Shown: positions 27,160 through 36,454, counted from the stretch's first letter. The stretch: 64,000 nt of DNA from Riemerella anatipestifer_E (GCF_009932355.1 NZ_LEKU01000020.1:14867-78866), one strand, 5' to 3'. Translations and numbers: made by a program. Notes: generated by a model not told the origin, from the sequence alone.

Positions 27160-28605
27160 ATGCTTTTTAACTCAATAGAATTTGCGATATTTTTACCGAT
27201 AGTTTTTATACTTTATTGGTTTGTATTTCATAAAAATATAAAGCTACAAAACTTCTTTATAGTAGTTGTAAGTTATATTTTTTATGGTTGGTGGGATTGG
27301 CGTTTTCTTTTTCTTATCCTATTTAGTACAGTGTTAGACTATTCTTTAGGAAGGTTACTAGCTTTAGATAAAGAACCTAAAAAACGAAGGATGTATCTTG
27401 TTGTTAGCGTGATAGTTAATTTAGGGTTTTTAGGGTTCTTCAAGTATTGTAACTTCTTTATAGATAATTTTATAGCAGCATTTACTTTTTTTGGACAAAA
27501 ACCATCTATTCATACACTTAATATTTTGCTTCCTGTGGGGATTAGTTTTTATACTTTCCAAACATTAAGCTATACCATAGATGTGTATAAGAAAAAATTA
27601 GAGCCAACCAAAGATTTTATTGCATTTAGTGCCTTTGTGAGCTTTTTCCCGCAGTTAGTAGCGGGACCTATTGAGAGAGCCACACACCTATTGCCTCAAT
27701 TTTATAAAAAGAGGGAATTTGATTATACTAAGGCGGTAGATGGTATGCGTCAAATTCTTTGGGGACTATTTAAGAAAATGGTAATAGCGGATAACTGTGC
27801 GGTTTATGCTAATCAGATTTTTGCGAGTTCAGATACCTCTTCGGGAAGTACGCTAGTGCTTGGTGCTATATTTTTCACCTTTCAAATCTACGGAGATTTT
27901 TCTGGCTATTCGGATATTGCCATAGGTACTTCTCGTTTATTTGGGTTTGATTTGATGAAGAACTTTGCTTATCCTTATTTTTCTCGTGATGTAGCAGAAT
28001 TTTGGAGACGTTGGCACATTTCTCTTTCTACGTGGTTTAGAGATTATCTGTACATTCCTTTGGGCGGGAGCAAGGGCGGAAATTGGATGAGAATTAGAAA
28101 TACCTTCATTATTTTCTTAGTGAGTGGATTTTGGCACGGAGCAAATTGGACATTTATTGCTTGGGGATTTCTAAATGCCCTTTTCATAATGCCGTCCATT
28201 ATATTGAAAACGAATAGAAATAATATAGAAGTGGTGGCTCACGATAGACTATTACCTTCTTTAAGAGATGTTTTTAATATGCTTACTACCTTTGGATTGA
28301 TGGTTTTTGCGTGGATTTTTTTCAGAGCAGAAGATATGACGCATGCTGTTTCTTATATTACTAATATATTTAAACCATCATTATTTAGCTTTCCTAGTCT
28401 TAATAAGGCTGCATTAGCTACTCTGATTTTAGTTGGCTTTTTATTGGTCATAGAATGGCAAGGGCGAAGAGGAGAGTTTGCATTAGAAAGTTTTTGGCTC
28501 AAAAAGCCTCGTTTGCTAAGATGGAGTTTTTATGCGTTTGTTATTCTTTTGATAGGTTTGTTTATGCAAACTAATGAGACCCCATTTATTTATTTTCAGT
28601 TTTAA
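27160..28605 (+). CDS. MBOAT-family O-acyltransferase (AlgI-like)
   Basis: A 481-residue polytopic membrane protein that moves acyl groups across or onto extracytoplasmic polysaccharide, as AlgI, PatA or DltB do. Signature stretches are SFFPQLVAGPIERATHLLPQF, WRRWHISLSTWFRDYLYIPLGG and SGFWHGANWTFIAWG, which contains the catalytic-type His. The next gene encodes an SGNH-like partner, the usual companion for MBOAT acylation machines. The acylated glycan is presumably made by the neighbouring glycosyltransferases. Confidence 0.93.
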   Translation: MLFNSIEFAIFLPIVFILYWFVFHKNIKLQNFFIVVVSYIFYGWWDWRFLFLILFSTVLDYSLGRLLALDKEPKKRRMYLVVSVIVNLGFLGFFKYCNFFIDNFIAAFTFFGQKPSIHTLNILLPVGISFYTFQTLSYTIDVYKKKLEPTKDFIAFSAFVSFFPQLVAGPIERATHLLPQFYKKREFDYTKAVDGMRQILWGLFKKMVIADNCAVYANQIFASSDTSSGSTLVLGAIFFTFQIYGDFSGYSDIAIGTSRLFGFDLMKNFAYPYFSRDVAEFWRRWHISLSTWFRDYLYIPLGGSKGGNWMRIRNTFIIFLVSGFWHGANWTFIAWGFLNALFIMPSIILKTNRNNIEVVAHDRLLPSLRDVFNMLTTFGLMVFAWIFFRAEDMTHAVSYITNIFKPSLFSFPSLNKAALATLILVGFLLVIEWQGRRGEFALESFWLKKPRLLRWSFYAFVILLIGLFMQTNETPFIYFQF

Positions 28606-28610
28606 TAGAT

Positions 28611-29543
28611 ATGAAATCATTTATAAAAAAGATTATATTTTTCTCCGTTTTTGGAAGTGTGTTTTATGTGGTAGTTTTGCCAATATGGAGCCAAGTAATG
28701 CCACCATTTATGGCTAAAAATGTGAGAAACTGTGTGGGGTGCTATGGTCATTTGTTTTCCAGAACCAAAGATGTTGGCAATCTAGAAAAAAGTCCAGATA
28801 TTTTATTTTTAGGGTCATCACACGCTTATCGAGGTTTTGATACTAGGGTGTTTAGTAAAAATGGTATTTCTTCATTTAATTTAGGTTCTAGTTCGCAATC
28901 TCCTATCAATACACAGGTGGTGCTCAAGCAATATTTGGATAGGATAAAACCTAAAATGATAGTTTACGAGGTGTATGCAGGAACGCTTTCGGCTGATGGT
29001 GTAGAGTCTTCTTTAGATATGTTAAGTAACAATAAAATAGATGCTAATGCTATTGAAATGGTACGGCGTACTAGGCACTTAGCGGTTTTTAATACGGCTA
29101 TTTATGGTTTATATAGACAGCTGTTAGGCTTAAATAAAACTTTTTCTGAACCGAACATTCAAAATGATGATGTTTATGTACAGGGAGGTGGTTTTGTGGA
29201 AACAAAGTTTAGAAAAAACCCAATGCTAGAAGAAGCAAAAGGCAAGTGGGAGCTTAACCCTAAACAAATTGAGGCTCTGAAGGAAAACTTAGACTATATC
29301 AAGAAAAGAAATATACCCTATATTTTAGTTCAAGCCCCTATTACCAAAAAACTTTATGAGTCTAAAACGAATAACAAATCGGTGGATAGTCTTCTATCAA
29401 CTATGGGGACTTATAAGAATTTTTATGGCGAATTACCTTTAAACGATACTATAGACTTTTACGACAGTAATCATCTTAATCAAAAGGCAGTCGTTAAGTT
29501 TAACGAAAGTTTTATTACTTATTTAAAAACCTTAAAAAGATAG
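28611..29543 (+). CDS. SGNH-like membrane-anchored partner of the MBOAT protein
   Basis: A 310-residue protein with an N-terminal membrane anchor (about residues 5-30) and an extracytoplasmic domain. The motif DILFLGSSHAYRGFDTRVF has the GxSH-type nucleophile block, and DSNHLNQKAVVKF near the end supplies the Asp-x-x-His pair, so the SGNH/AlgX-J-like catalytic triad seems intact. Such proteins complete acetyl transfer to polysaccharide with an MBOAT transporter, and the MBOAT gene is 5 nt upstream. Identity as a DltD or AlgJ orthologue is not claimed. Confidence 0.72.
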   Translation: MKSFIKKIIFFSVFGSVFYVVVLPIWSQVMPPFMAKNVRNCVGCYGHLFSRTKDVGNLEKSPDILFLGSSHAYRGFDTRVFSKNGISSFNLGSSSQSPINTQVVLKQYLDRIKPKMIVYEVYAGTLSADGVESSLDMLSNNKIDANAIEMVRRTRHLAVFNTAIYGLYRQLLGLNKTFSEPNIQNDDVYVQGGGFVETKFRKNPMLEEAKGKWELNPKQIEALKENLDYIKKRNIPYILVQAPITKKLYESKTNNKSVDSLLSTMGTYKNFYGELPLNDTIDFYDSNHLNQKAVVKFNESFITYLKTLKR

Positions 29544-29545
29544 AT

Positions 29546-30694
29546 ATGAGTGATGGAAAAAAGAAACTTCTCATTCGTATAGGTTCATTGAGACACGGTG
29601 GAGCGGAGAAGGTGCTGGTAACTTTTCTTAAAAATCTTCCACCAGATAAGTATGAAGTAGATTTATTACTCAATCTATACTCGGGGAAGTATTTATCGGA
29701 AGTCCCTAGTTGGGTTAATATCTTGTATCTAAACAAAGGGGAAATGATAACCACTAATCGTTTGCAGGATATCCCTCAAAAAGCGTTTAGAGTCATTTAT
29801 CAAGGAATATTAAAAAAGTTTCCAAAATTACTTTATCATTTTATTCTCAAAGGTAAAAAGTACGATGTAGAATTAGCCGCTATTCACGGTTTTAGAGATG
29901 AAGTGTTAAATTCGCCATTGAAACAATCTAAGAAAATCATCTGGATACATAACGATTTAAGAAAGACCGAATTTCACAATTATACTGATGCTGAAATTAG
30001 AAAGTTTTTTGGATATGATAAGATTATGGTCATATCTGAGCATATTCAGAAAGACTTTGACGGTTTAGCTCAAAACGAGACAGAAAAAAATAAAATCATT
30101 AGGATTTACAATCCACTAGACACACAAGAAATTCTTAATAAAAGTGAGCTGGGGAAATTATCACACACAAATCTGCCTACCTTTGTATCCGTGGGTACAG
30201 TATTTCCTCAAAAGGGGTTTGATAGACTTCTAAAAGTCCACAAAAAGCTCTTAGACGAAGGTTTGCCACATCGTGTACAAATTTTAGGAGATGGCTATGA
30301 TTTTGATAATATCCAAAAACTCAAAACAGAACTTGGAATAGATAGCACGGCGGAGATGTTAGGCTTTACAGATAATCCGTATCCGTATTTCAAAAATGCC
30401 GATTTCTATATTCTAAGTTCACGGTACGAGGGCTACCCTACCGTATTGTTTGAAGCGATTACTTTGAGAAAGAATATTATTGCAACAGATGTTTCTGGGG
30501 TTAGGGAGATGCTTTTAGACGGTGATTTGGGGCTTGTGGTAGATAATTCAGAAGAAGGTATTTACCAAGGAATGAAAAAGGCACTTACCAATCCACAGTA
30601 TTTTCAACCATATCAAGAAAAACTAAAAGATTACCAAATGCCATTCAGTCTTACCAATTCTGTGGAGAAGATAATGCAAATATTAGATAGTTAG
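29546..30694 (+). CDS. Glycosyltransferase family 4
   Basis: A 382-residue GT-B glycosyltransferase. It has RIGSLRHGGAEKVLVTFL at the N-terminus, FVSVGTVFPQKGFDRLL at the domain hinge and the EX7E motif EGYPTVLFE. It is similar in layout to the GT at 23906, so probably a paralogue with different specificity. It is 2 nt after the SGNH-like gene and is the last gene of the tight operon; a 211-nt untranslated stretch follows. Confidence 0.9.
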   Translation: MSDGKKKLLIRIGSLRHGGAEKVLVTFLKNLPPDKYEVDLLLNLYSGKYLSEVPSWVNILYLNKGEMITTNRLQDIPQKAFRVIYQGILKKFPKLLYHFILKGKKYDVELAAIHGFRDEVLNSPLKQSKKIIWIHNDLRKTEFHNYTDAEIRKFFGYDKIMVISEHIQKDFDGLAQNETEKNKIIRIYNPLDTQEILNKSELGKLSHTNLPTFVSVGTVFPQKGFDRLLKVHKKLLDEGLPHRVQILGDGYDFDNIQKLKTELGIDSTAEMLGFTDNPYPYFKNADFYILSSRYEGYPTVLFEAITLRKNIIATDVSGVREMLLDGDLGLVVDNSEEGIYQGMKKALTNPQYFQPYQEKLKDYQMPFSLTNSVEKIMQILDS

Positions 30695-30905
30695 AACTGT
30701 TTTTTTATTAGGGCGTGCCCCTAGTCCTTGCGATGGCTTAGGCTCGGGTCGGTCTTCTGGCAGTCGCTATCTTATAAAATCCAAAGGCTAATTCCTTCCA
30801 TTTTTTATAAGATGAGCTCCCACAATGCCCTTCGCCCTCACGCACGATCTGGATATTATAGAGATATTTCTCTATCTTTGCCATAAGTTTATCAAGCGAC
30901 CTTAG
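30695..30905. other. Unassigned intergenic segment with palindromes
   Basis: No credible gene. It is richer in G and C than its surroundings and contains the palindrome GGGCGTGCCC (30711-30720) and an inverted repeat TCTTATAAAA (30770-30779) / TTTTATAAGA (30803-30812). It could be a dispersed extragenic repeat or remnant of a gene; I cannot tell from one copy. Confidence 0.4.
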
Positions 30906-31457
30906 ATGAATTACACTACTATACAAAAAGACTTCTACCGAGAGAGTGGAAAGTGGCTTTCTGGGATTCAGATTTTGAAAAAATGTTTCAGCCCTAATCT
31001 TCACTATATTTATTGGTTTCGTAAAGCACAGAAATACAGAAGTACTCCTTTTTTGGGGTTCATTGTACGATTTATTCTTAGACGCTATCAGATAAAATAC
31101 GGTTTTCAGATTTATCCTGAAACTCAAATAGGCGAAGGCTTTTATTTAGGGCATTGGGGAGCGGTAGTTATCAATCCGAAAACCATTATTGGTAAAAATT
31201 GTAATATAGCACAAGGGGTTACCATAGGTCAGCAGAACCGAGGTAAAAAACAGGGCGTGCCTACCATTGGAGATGAAGTTTGGATTGGGGCTAATGCTGT
31301 AATTGTAGGTGGAATAACCGTAGGGAGTAATGTACTTGTTGCTCCTAATGCGTATGTGAATACCGATGTACCTAGTGGTTCTGTAGTTATGGGGAATCCA
31401 GCACAAATTATACCTAACGACCAAGCAACGGAAGGATATATTAATCATAAAGTTTAA
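30906..31457 (+). CDS. Hexapeptide-repeat acetyltransferase (serine acetyltransferase-like)
   Basis: A 183-residue left-handed beta-helix acetyltransferase. The repeats start near IYPETQIGEGFYLGHWGAVVINPKTIIGKNCNIAQGVTIG and continue through PTIGDEVWIGANAVIVGGITVGSNVLVAPNAYV, ending with the GNPAQII cap. It is closest in layout to CysE-type or WcaB/LpxA-like polysaccharide acetyltransferases. Given its place behind the glycosyltransferases, glycan O-acetylation is more likely than cysteine synthesis, but this is inference. The first 60 residues are basic and aromatic, so membrane association is possible. Confidence 0.82.
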   Translation: MNYTTIQKDFYRESGKWLSGIQILKKCFSPNLHYIYWFRKAQKYRSTPFLGFIVRFILRRYQIKYGFQIYPETQIGEGFYLGHWGAVVINPKTIIGKNCNIAQGVTIGQQNRGKKQGVPTIGDEVWIGANAVIVGGITVGSNVLVAPNAYVNTDVPSGSVVMGNPAQIIPNDQATEGYINHKV

Positions 31458-31500
31458 TTATAAAAAGTGTTAAAAAATACTTTAATTGGTTCAAAAACAT

Positions 31501-31508
31501 TATATTTG
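31501..31508 (+). promoter_or_regulatory. Carbonic anhydrase promoter -7 box
   Basis: TATATTTG, exact TAnnTTTG, 83 nt before the ATG at 31591. No well-spaced TTG was found upstream. Confidence 0.5.
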
Positions 31509-31590
31509 CATAATTCTTGATACCCTAGGGTGTTGACGGTAGTTTGAAAATTATTTAAAACGAGGAGACTAATTTTAAAATTTATATATT

Positions 31591-32274
31591 ATGCCAAATT
31601 CGTATGAAGTAATTTTCGAAAACAACAAAAAGTGGGTAGAAAGTAAACTGGGTGGAGATGCTGATTTTTTCAAAAATTTAGCTAAAAATCAAACTCCAGA
31701 TTTTCTTTACATTGGGTGTTCGGATAGTAGAGCAACAGCAGAGGAGTTAATGGGGGCTCAGCCGGGCGAAGTGTTTGTTCACAGAAATATAGCTAATGTG
31801 GTAAATACTTTAGATATGAGTTCTACAGCTGTTATACAATATGCCGTAGAGCATCTTAAAGTAAAGCATATTGTGGTATGTGGGCATTATAACTGTGGAG
31901 GTGTAAAAGCTGCTATGTCTTCTCAGGATTTAGGATTGCTTAATCCTTGGTTGAGAACCATTAGAGATGTTTACAGATTACACCAAGCAGAGCTAGACGC
32001 TATCGAAGACGAACATAAGCGTTTCGATAGATTGGTAGAGCTGAATGTTCAAGAGCAATGCATCAATGTAATTAAAATGGCGTGTGTGCAAGAAAGATAC
32101 ATTTTAGAGGAGTTTCCTATTGTACACGGGTGGGTGTTTGATTTAAGAACTGGGAAGTTGATAGATTTGAATCTTGATTTTGCTAAGACGCTTAAGGATA
32201 TTCAAAAAATCTACAATCTAACAGATTCTGATTGGGTAATGAGTAGAAGAAATAACAAAAATCTAAACCCTTAA
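31591..32274 (+). CDS. Beta-carbonic anhydrase
   Basis: A 227-residue beta-class carbonic anhydrase interconverting CO2 and bicarbonate. Zinc ligands are visible: Cys and Asp in IGCSDSRATAEEL, and His/Cys in VVCGHYNCGGVKAA; the substrate-side Arg of SDSR is present. It precedes a small secreted protein and a SulP anion transporter on the same strand, which suggests joint bicarbonate production and uptake. Confidence 0.95.
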   Translation: MPNSYEVIFENNKKWVESKLGGDADFFKNLAKNQTPDFLYIGCSDSRATAEELMGAQPGEVFVHRNIANVVNTLDMSSTAVIQYAVEHLKVKHIVVCGHYNCGGVKAAMSSQDLGLLNPWLRTIRDVYRLHQAELDAIEDEHKRFDRLVELNVQEQCINVIKMACVQERYILEEFPIVHGWVFDLRTGKLIDLNLDFAKTLKDIQKIYNLTDSDWVMSRRNNKNLNP

Positions 32275-32285
32275 AAGTTTTTTAG

Positions 32286-32582
32286 ATGAGGTTTAAAAGT
32301 ATTTTATTGTTGATGATTTTCCTAAACTTTATGGCGTTACCAAGTATCGCCAAGATGTTTGGTGAAGACATTTCAATAGTTACTTTTACAATCTCTGAAG
32401 AAGAAACACAGTTTGGAGAAACCATTTCGTTTTCGGAGAAAATGATTTCGGAAGTTATGAGTTTGCAGGATTTTTCCTTGTTGTCTAGCTATAAATACGC
32501 CAGTAGAGTGTTTATAAGTTCTGATGATGCAGCTCTTCTCTCACCGTTCTTATCGGTGCATTATACGCCTCCAGAAGCATAA
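32286..32582 (+). CDS. Small secreted protein of unknown function
   Basis: A 98-residue protein with an N-terminal hydrophobic signal (MRFKSILLLMIFLNFMALPSIAK), then an acidic, Ser/Glu-rich mature part. No domain recognised. It starts 11 nt after the carbonic anhydrase stop and 141 nt before the SulP gene, so it is probably co-transcribed with carbonic anhydrase. I cannot assign a role; a periplasmic accessory to the anhydrase/transporter pair is only a guess. Confidence 0.6.
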   Translation: MRFKSILLLMIFLNFMALPSIAKMFGEDISIVTFTISEEETQFGETISFSEKMISEVMSLQDFSLLSSYKYASRVFISSDDAALLSPFLSVHYTPPEA

Positions 32583-32723
32583 TATTACTACTATCTCTTC
32601 TTATCTGAGGAGGTTCAGCTTGATATTTTATCAATTTTTAGTCGTTTGAAATAACGGTAAATTCTCTTAGAGAGGTTATTGGTTATTGTAGAAACGAGAG
32701 TTCTAATTATTTCAATATTTAAA

Positions 32724-34328
32724 ATGAAAAAGACATCTTTATTAGGAGGTTTTAAAGAAAACTTTCCTTCAGGACTTGTGGTATTCTTGGTAGCATTACC
32801 ATTGTGTTTAGGAATTGCATTAGCATCTGGAGCACCGCCGCTTTCTGGTATTATTTCTGGTATTATAGGTGGTATTGTGGTAGGTTATATTAGTAATTCG
32901 CATATATCAGTATCAGGACCTGCTGCTGGTTTAACAGCGATTATCCTTACAGCTATTACAGATTTAGGAGCGTTTGAGCTTTTTCTTTGCGCGGGTATTA
33001 TAGCAGGTGTAATACAGTTGATTTTAGGATTTGTGCGTGCAGGTAGTATTTCTAATTATTTCCCTACTAATGTGATAGAAGGTATGCTTGCTGGTATTGG
33101 AGTTATCATTATTATGAAACAAATCCCGCACGCTTTAGGATATGATAGTGATTTTGAAGGAAATGAAACCATTTTTGACAACGGCTATAATCTTGATTCT
33201 ATATCTAGCTATCTTCAAAATCTTAGCTCATCGGTGCATATGGGGGCAATTATAGTAACATTAGTTTCTCTTGCGATTCTTTTGTTGTGGGACAATGTGG
33301 CAGCACTTAGAAAACTTAAAATGTTACCAGGAGCATTAGTGGCGGTAGCGGTAGGTATTTTATTAAATGAGTTTTTCAAGGCTAGTGGAAGCTCTTTAGC
33401 GATAAGTGAAGAACATTTAGTTAATCTGCCAGTACCTCAATCTGCTGAAGATTTTAAAAATATGATTGTATTGCCTGATTTTTCAGGATTTACTAACCCC
33501 CAAATTTGGGTAGTGGGGGCTACTATAGCTATTGTAGCTTCTATAGAAACATTATTGTGTATTGAAGCAGCAGATAGATTAGATAATAAAAGAAGAATTA
33601 CAGATACCAACTTAGAGCTTAGAGCTCAAGGGATAGGTAATATGGTGAGTGCCTTTATTGGGGGGCTTCCAATGACTTCGGTAGTGGTTCGTTCTTCAGC
33701 TAATGCCAATGCGGGAGCTACATCTAAAGTTTCGGCTATTATACATGGGGTATTGTTATTAGTTTGTGCAGTATCTATACCTGTTATTCTTAATAAGATA
33801 CCTTTGGCTACTTTAGCAGCAGTACTTCTTTTGGTAGGATATAAATTAGCAAAACCATCTACAATTGCTCATTTTTGGCATAAAGGGAAGTACCAATTCA
33901 TTCCTTTCATAGCTACGGTAGTTGCAGTTGTGGCTACAGACTTACTGAAAGGAGTGGGAGTAGGTATGGCGATTTCTATATTCTATATTTTACAAGGGAA
34001 TATGAAAAGAGCGTACTACTTTAGCCGTGAAGAGTTAGACGAAGCTGATGAAATTACCATAAGATTAGCAGAAGAGGTTTCGTTCCTTAACAAAGCGGCA
34101 ATCAAGAAGACTTTAAAAAATATAAAACCAAACTCTAAAGTAACTATAGATGCTAGAAATACCTCTTATATTACTACAGATGTATTAGAGTTAATACAAG
34201 ACTTTGCTAATGTAAGAGCTAAGGAGGAAGATATAGAAGTAGTGTTACTAGGGTTTAGAACATCTTATAAAGATTATGAAAAAGACCAACATTCTCATAT
34301 AGAGCTTGGTCATGGTAAAGCAATTTAA
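32724..34328 (+). CDS. SulP-family inorganic anion transporter
   Basis: A 534-residue membrane transporter of the SulP/SLC26 family, likely for bicarbonate or sulfate. The N-terminal domain has the SulP start FKENFPSGLVVFLVALPLCLGIALASGAPP and the conserved ISGPAAGLTAII block; a short STAS-like cytosolic domain is at the C-terminus (VTIDARNTSYITTDVLELIQDF). Position after carbonic anhydrase favours bicarbonate. The ATG at 32724 (MKKTSLLGG) is chosen over an in-frame upstream ATG at 32679 because homologues start near here and the 15 extra residues look unlike a transporter leader. Confidence 0.9.
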   Translation: MKKTSLLGGFKENFPSGLVVFLVALPLCLGIALASGAPPLSGIISGIIGGIVVGYISNSHISVSGPAAGLTAIILTAITDLGAFELFLCAGIIAGVIQLILGFVRAGSISNYFPTNVIEGMLAGIGVIIIMKQIPHALGYDSDFEGNETIFDNGYNLDSISSYLQNLSSSVHMGAIIVTLVSLAILLLWDNVAALRKLKMLPGALVAVAVGILLNEFFKASGSSLAISEEHLVNLPVPQSAEDFKNMIVLPDFSGFTNPQIWVVGATIAIVASIETLLCIEAADRLDNKRRITDTNLELRAQGIGNMVSAFIGGLPMTSVVVRSSANANAGATSKVSAIIHGVLLLVCAVSIPVILNKIPLATLAAVLLLVGYKLAKPSTIAHFWHKGKYQFIPFIATVVAVVATDLLKGVGVGMAISIFYILQGNMKRAYYFSREELDEADEITIRLAEEVSFLNKAAIKKTLKNIKPNSKVTIDARNTSYITTDVLELIQDFANVRAKEEDIEVVLLGFRTSYKDYEKDQHSHIELGHGKAI

Positions 34329-34355
34329 TTTCATTTTATAAGTTTTTCACTAGAG

Positions 34356-34398
34356 GTTGGGCGTCAGTTTATAAAGCTGAAGCCCAACTTTTATTTTT
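34356..34398 (+). terminator. Terminator of the SulP gene
   Basis: GTTGGGC (34356-34362) pairs with GCCCAAC (34382-34388), with an inner TCAG/CTGA step, then a T-rich tail. Confidence 0.85.
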
Positions 34399-34400
34399 AA

Positions 34401-34430
34401 TTGTCCTTAAACATAAATCTTGTATCTTTG
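34401..34430 (+). promoter_or_regulatory. Promoter of the PAP2 gene
   Basis: TTG at 34401-34403, 19-nt spacer, TATCTTTG at 34423-34430: full consensus match. The ATG is only 15 nt past the -7 box, so the leader is very short. Confidence 0.8.
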
Positions 34431-34445
34431 GGGGCTTTTTTATCT

Positions 34446-35336
34446 ATGAAGAAAATATTAGGGGGGATTTCGTTGTGTTGGTTTAGTTTAACCTTTTATA
34501 TGGTGGTTACGCTAGTTTTGGTGTTGTTGGTAAAACCCGATGGCTTTTTTCTTATACCAATATTAGAAGGGAGATTTTATTTTTTTGCAGTGTTTTTAGC
34601 GGCTTTATTTTTTGATAATCAACTGAAAAACTATCCAAAAATAAAAGTACTGGTAAGCTGGTTGCTAGCCTATGCCTTTTTAGGTATGGTTTATAAGGAG
34701 ACGGCACAACTCAATCTTATGTTTTTTGATAAAATAGATAGTTGGCTAGTTGAGATAGACCACCTTTTGTTTGGCTTTCAGCCTTCGCTAGAGTTTTCTA
34801 AGGTTTTTGATTATCCTTGGTTTAGTGAACTGATGTTCTTAGGGTATTTCTTCTATTACCTGATGCCTCTCATTGTGATGGGAATGCTTTTTAAGTACAA
34901 GCCTAATCTATTGGAGTTTTTTGGTTCTTTATTGATAACAGCTTTTGTTATCTATTACACTATTTTTATTTTTGTTCCAGCGGAAGGGCCACAGTTTTAT
35001 TTCCCATATCCTAGCAATACGGTAGAAGCTTATGGTCTTTTTGGAATGGCAGTAAAACAAATCCAATTGATGGGCGAAGCTCCTACGGCGGCATTTCCTA
35101 GCTCTCATGTGGGCGTAAGTGTAGTCGTTCTGATTTGGCTATTTAAACATTACAGAAAATTATTTTTCTTAATATTGCCATTTACATTTATTCTTGTTTT
35201 CTCTACGGTGTATATCAAAGCACATTATGCGGTAGATGTTTTGGCGGGAGGAGTTACAGGAGTATTGGTTTACTTGCTTAGTTCAAGTATGACTTTATTT
35301 TTTATAAAAAAACGAAAACAATGGAAATCACTATAA
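34446..35336 (+). CDS. PAP2-family phosphatase (integral membrane)
   Basis: A 296-residue polytopic protein of the PAP2/inositolphosphotransferase-like group. The active-site motifs are present as PTAAFPSSHVGVSVVVL (PSSH block) and KAHYAVDVLAGGVTG (second His with Asp). The first classical PAP2 motif (KxxxxxxRP) is not obvious. Probably dephosphorylates or transfers a lipid headgroup such as phosphatidate or undecaprenyl pyrophosphate; inference. The start is the ATG at 34446, just after the promoter; an earlier TTG would lie in it. The 3' end overlaps the next gene by 16 nt. Confidence 0.82.
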   Translation: MKKILGGISLCWFSLTFYMVVTLVLVLLVKPDGFFLIPILEGRFYFFAVFLAALFFDNQLKNYPKIKVLVSWLLAYAFLGMVYKETAQLNLMFFDKIDSWLVEIDHLLFGFQPSLEFSKVFDYPWFSELMFLGYFFYYLMPLIVMGMLFKYKPNLLEFFGSLLITAFVIYYTIFIFVPAEGPQFYFPYPSNTVEAYGLFGMAVKQIQLMGEAPTAAFPSSHVGVSVVVLIWLFKHYRKLFFLILPFTFILVFSTVYIKAHYAVDVLAGGVTGVLVYLLSSSMTLFFIKKRKQWKSL

Positions 35337-36445
35337 AACAAGTAGAAGGAGCTAAAGAACTCAATACTTTTATCTACCTTCCAGAGAAGATACACCATAA
35401 TCATCAGGAGTGGCTACCGCCTCTCTACATAGATGAAGAGAAGTTTTTTAATCCTAAGAGAAACCCCGCATTTCAGCATAACGACACCATTCTATTATTA
35501 GCTTACCAAAATGGAAAAGCAGTAGGTAGAATTATGGGGATTATACCACATGAGTATAATAAAAAACAAAACCTTAAGACAGCAAGATTTAGCTATTTTG
35601 AATGTTATGAGGACGAAGCCGTATTCTCGGCGTTACTAAAAGAGGTAGAACAATGGGCAAAGTCTAAAGGTTGCGAAGAGCTTATTGGACCGATGGGATT
35701 TTCCGACAAAGAGCCTCAAGGGTTTCTTACCAAAGGATTCTCTGAACCTACGATGATGATTACCAACTCTAGCTTTGAGTATATGTCTAGAATGATTTTG
35801 GCTTCGGGGTACAGTTCTTTTGTGGAGTTGTGTCAATATGATGTTCCGCTAACTTCTAAAATTACCGAACGCTACGAGGCTTTTACGGAAAGAATACAAA
35901 GCAGAATGAACATCACGGTACATCAGTTCACTTCTACGAAACAGGTGAAGCCTTTTGTGAAGTCGGTGTTTAACCTTATCAATGCTACTTATCAAGAAAT
36001 CTATGGCTTTACTTCTATTTCAGAGGAAGAAATGGACGAGTTTGCCAACCGTTTTCTCCCATTATTAAATCCTAAGTTAATTAAAATTATTAGCGATGGT
36101 TCGGGGAGGGTAGTGGCGTTTGTGATAGCGATGGCAGACCTAAGCCAAGGGATTAAAAAGGCTAAAGGGAGACTGTTGCCATTGGGTTGGTTCCATATTT
36201 TGAGAGCGTCTAAAACATCTAAACGATTGGTGCTATTGTTAGGCGGTATTGCACCAGATTATCAAAACAAAGGTCTAGATGCGGTTTTGGCAACGCACCT
36301 TTTTGGTTCTGCAATTAAGCTAGGCTTTAGATCGGTAGATAGCCACTTAATTATGAGAGAAAACCACAAGATGCGTGCAGAGATAGAGCGTTTGCCTAAC
36401 CACAGAATGTACAAGGAGTACACTATCTATAAAAAGGAAATTTAG
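35321..36445 (+). CDS. GNAT-like N-acyltransferase of unknown specificity
   Basis: A 374-residue soluble protein. Motifs resembling acyl-CoA N-acyltransferases are seen in LLAYQNGKAVGRIMGIIPHEYN and in the C-terminal LLGGIAPDYQNKGLDAVLATHLFGSAIKLGFRSVDSHLIMRENHKMRAEIERL, where the pyrophosphate-binding loop (YQNKGLDA) and the N-x-x-M region fit. The start overlaps the preceding phosphatase by 16 nt, which implies co-transcription. A lipid-related role fits this neighbour but is not shown by sequence. Confidence 0.65.
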   Translation: MEITIKQVEGAKELNTFIYLPEKIHHNHQEWLPPLYIDEEKFFNPKRNPAFQHNDTILLLAYQNGKAVGRIMGIIPHEYNKKQNLKTARFSYFECYEDEAVFSALLKEVEQWAKSKGCEELIGPMGFSDKEPQGFLTKGFSEPTMMITNSSFEYMSRMILASGYSSFVELCQYDVPLTSKITERYEAFTERIQSRMNITVHQFTSTKQVKPFVKSVFNLINATYQEIYGFTSISEEEMDEFANRFLPLLNPKLIKIISDGSGRVVAFVIAMADLSQGIKKAKGRLLPLGWFHILRASKTSKRLVLLLGGIAPDYQNKGLDAVLATHLFGSAIKLGFRSVDSHLIMRENHKMRAEIERLPNHRMYKEYTIYKKEI

Positions 36446-36454
36446 CGAAGCGGA

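Noticed and set aside
30738..31127. 129-residue minus-strand open frame
   Set aside because: Antisense to the clear hexapeptide acetyltransferase at 30906-31457 and without recognisable domain; the 30695-30905 part remains unexplained.
22829..31457. Recent transfer of the whole polysaccharide operon on a mobile element
   Set aside because: No integrase, transposase, tRNA or direct repeats at its ends; composition does not clearly differ to the eye.
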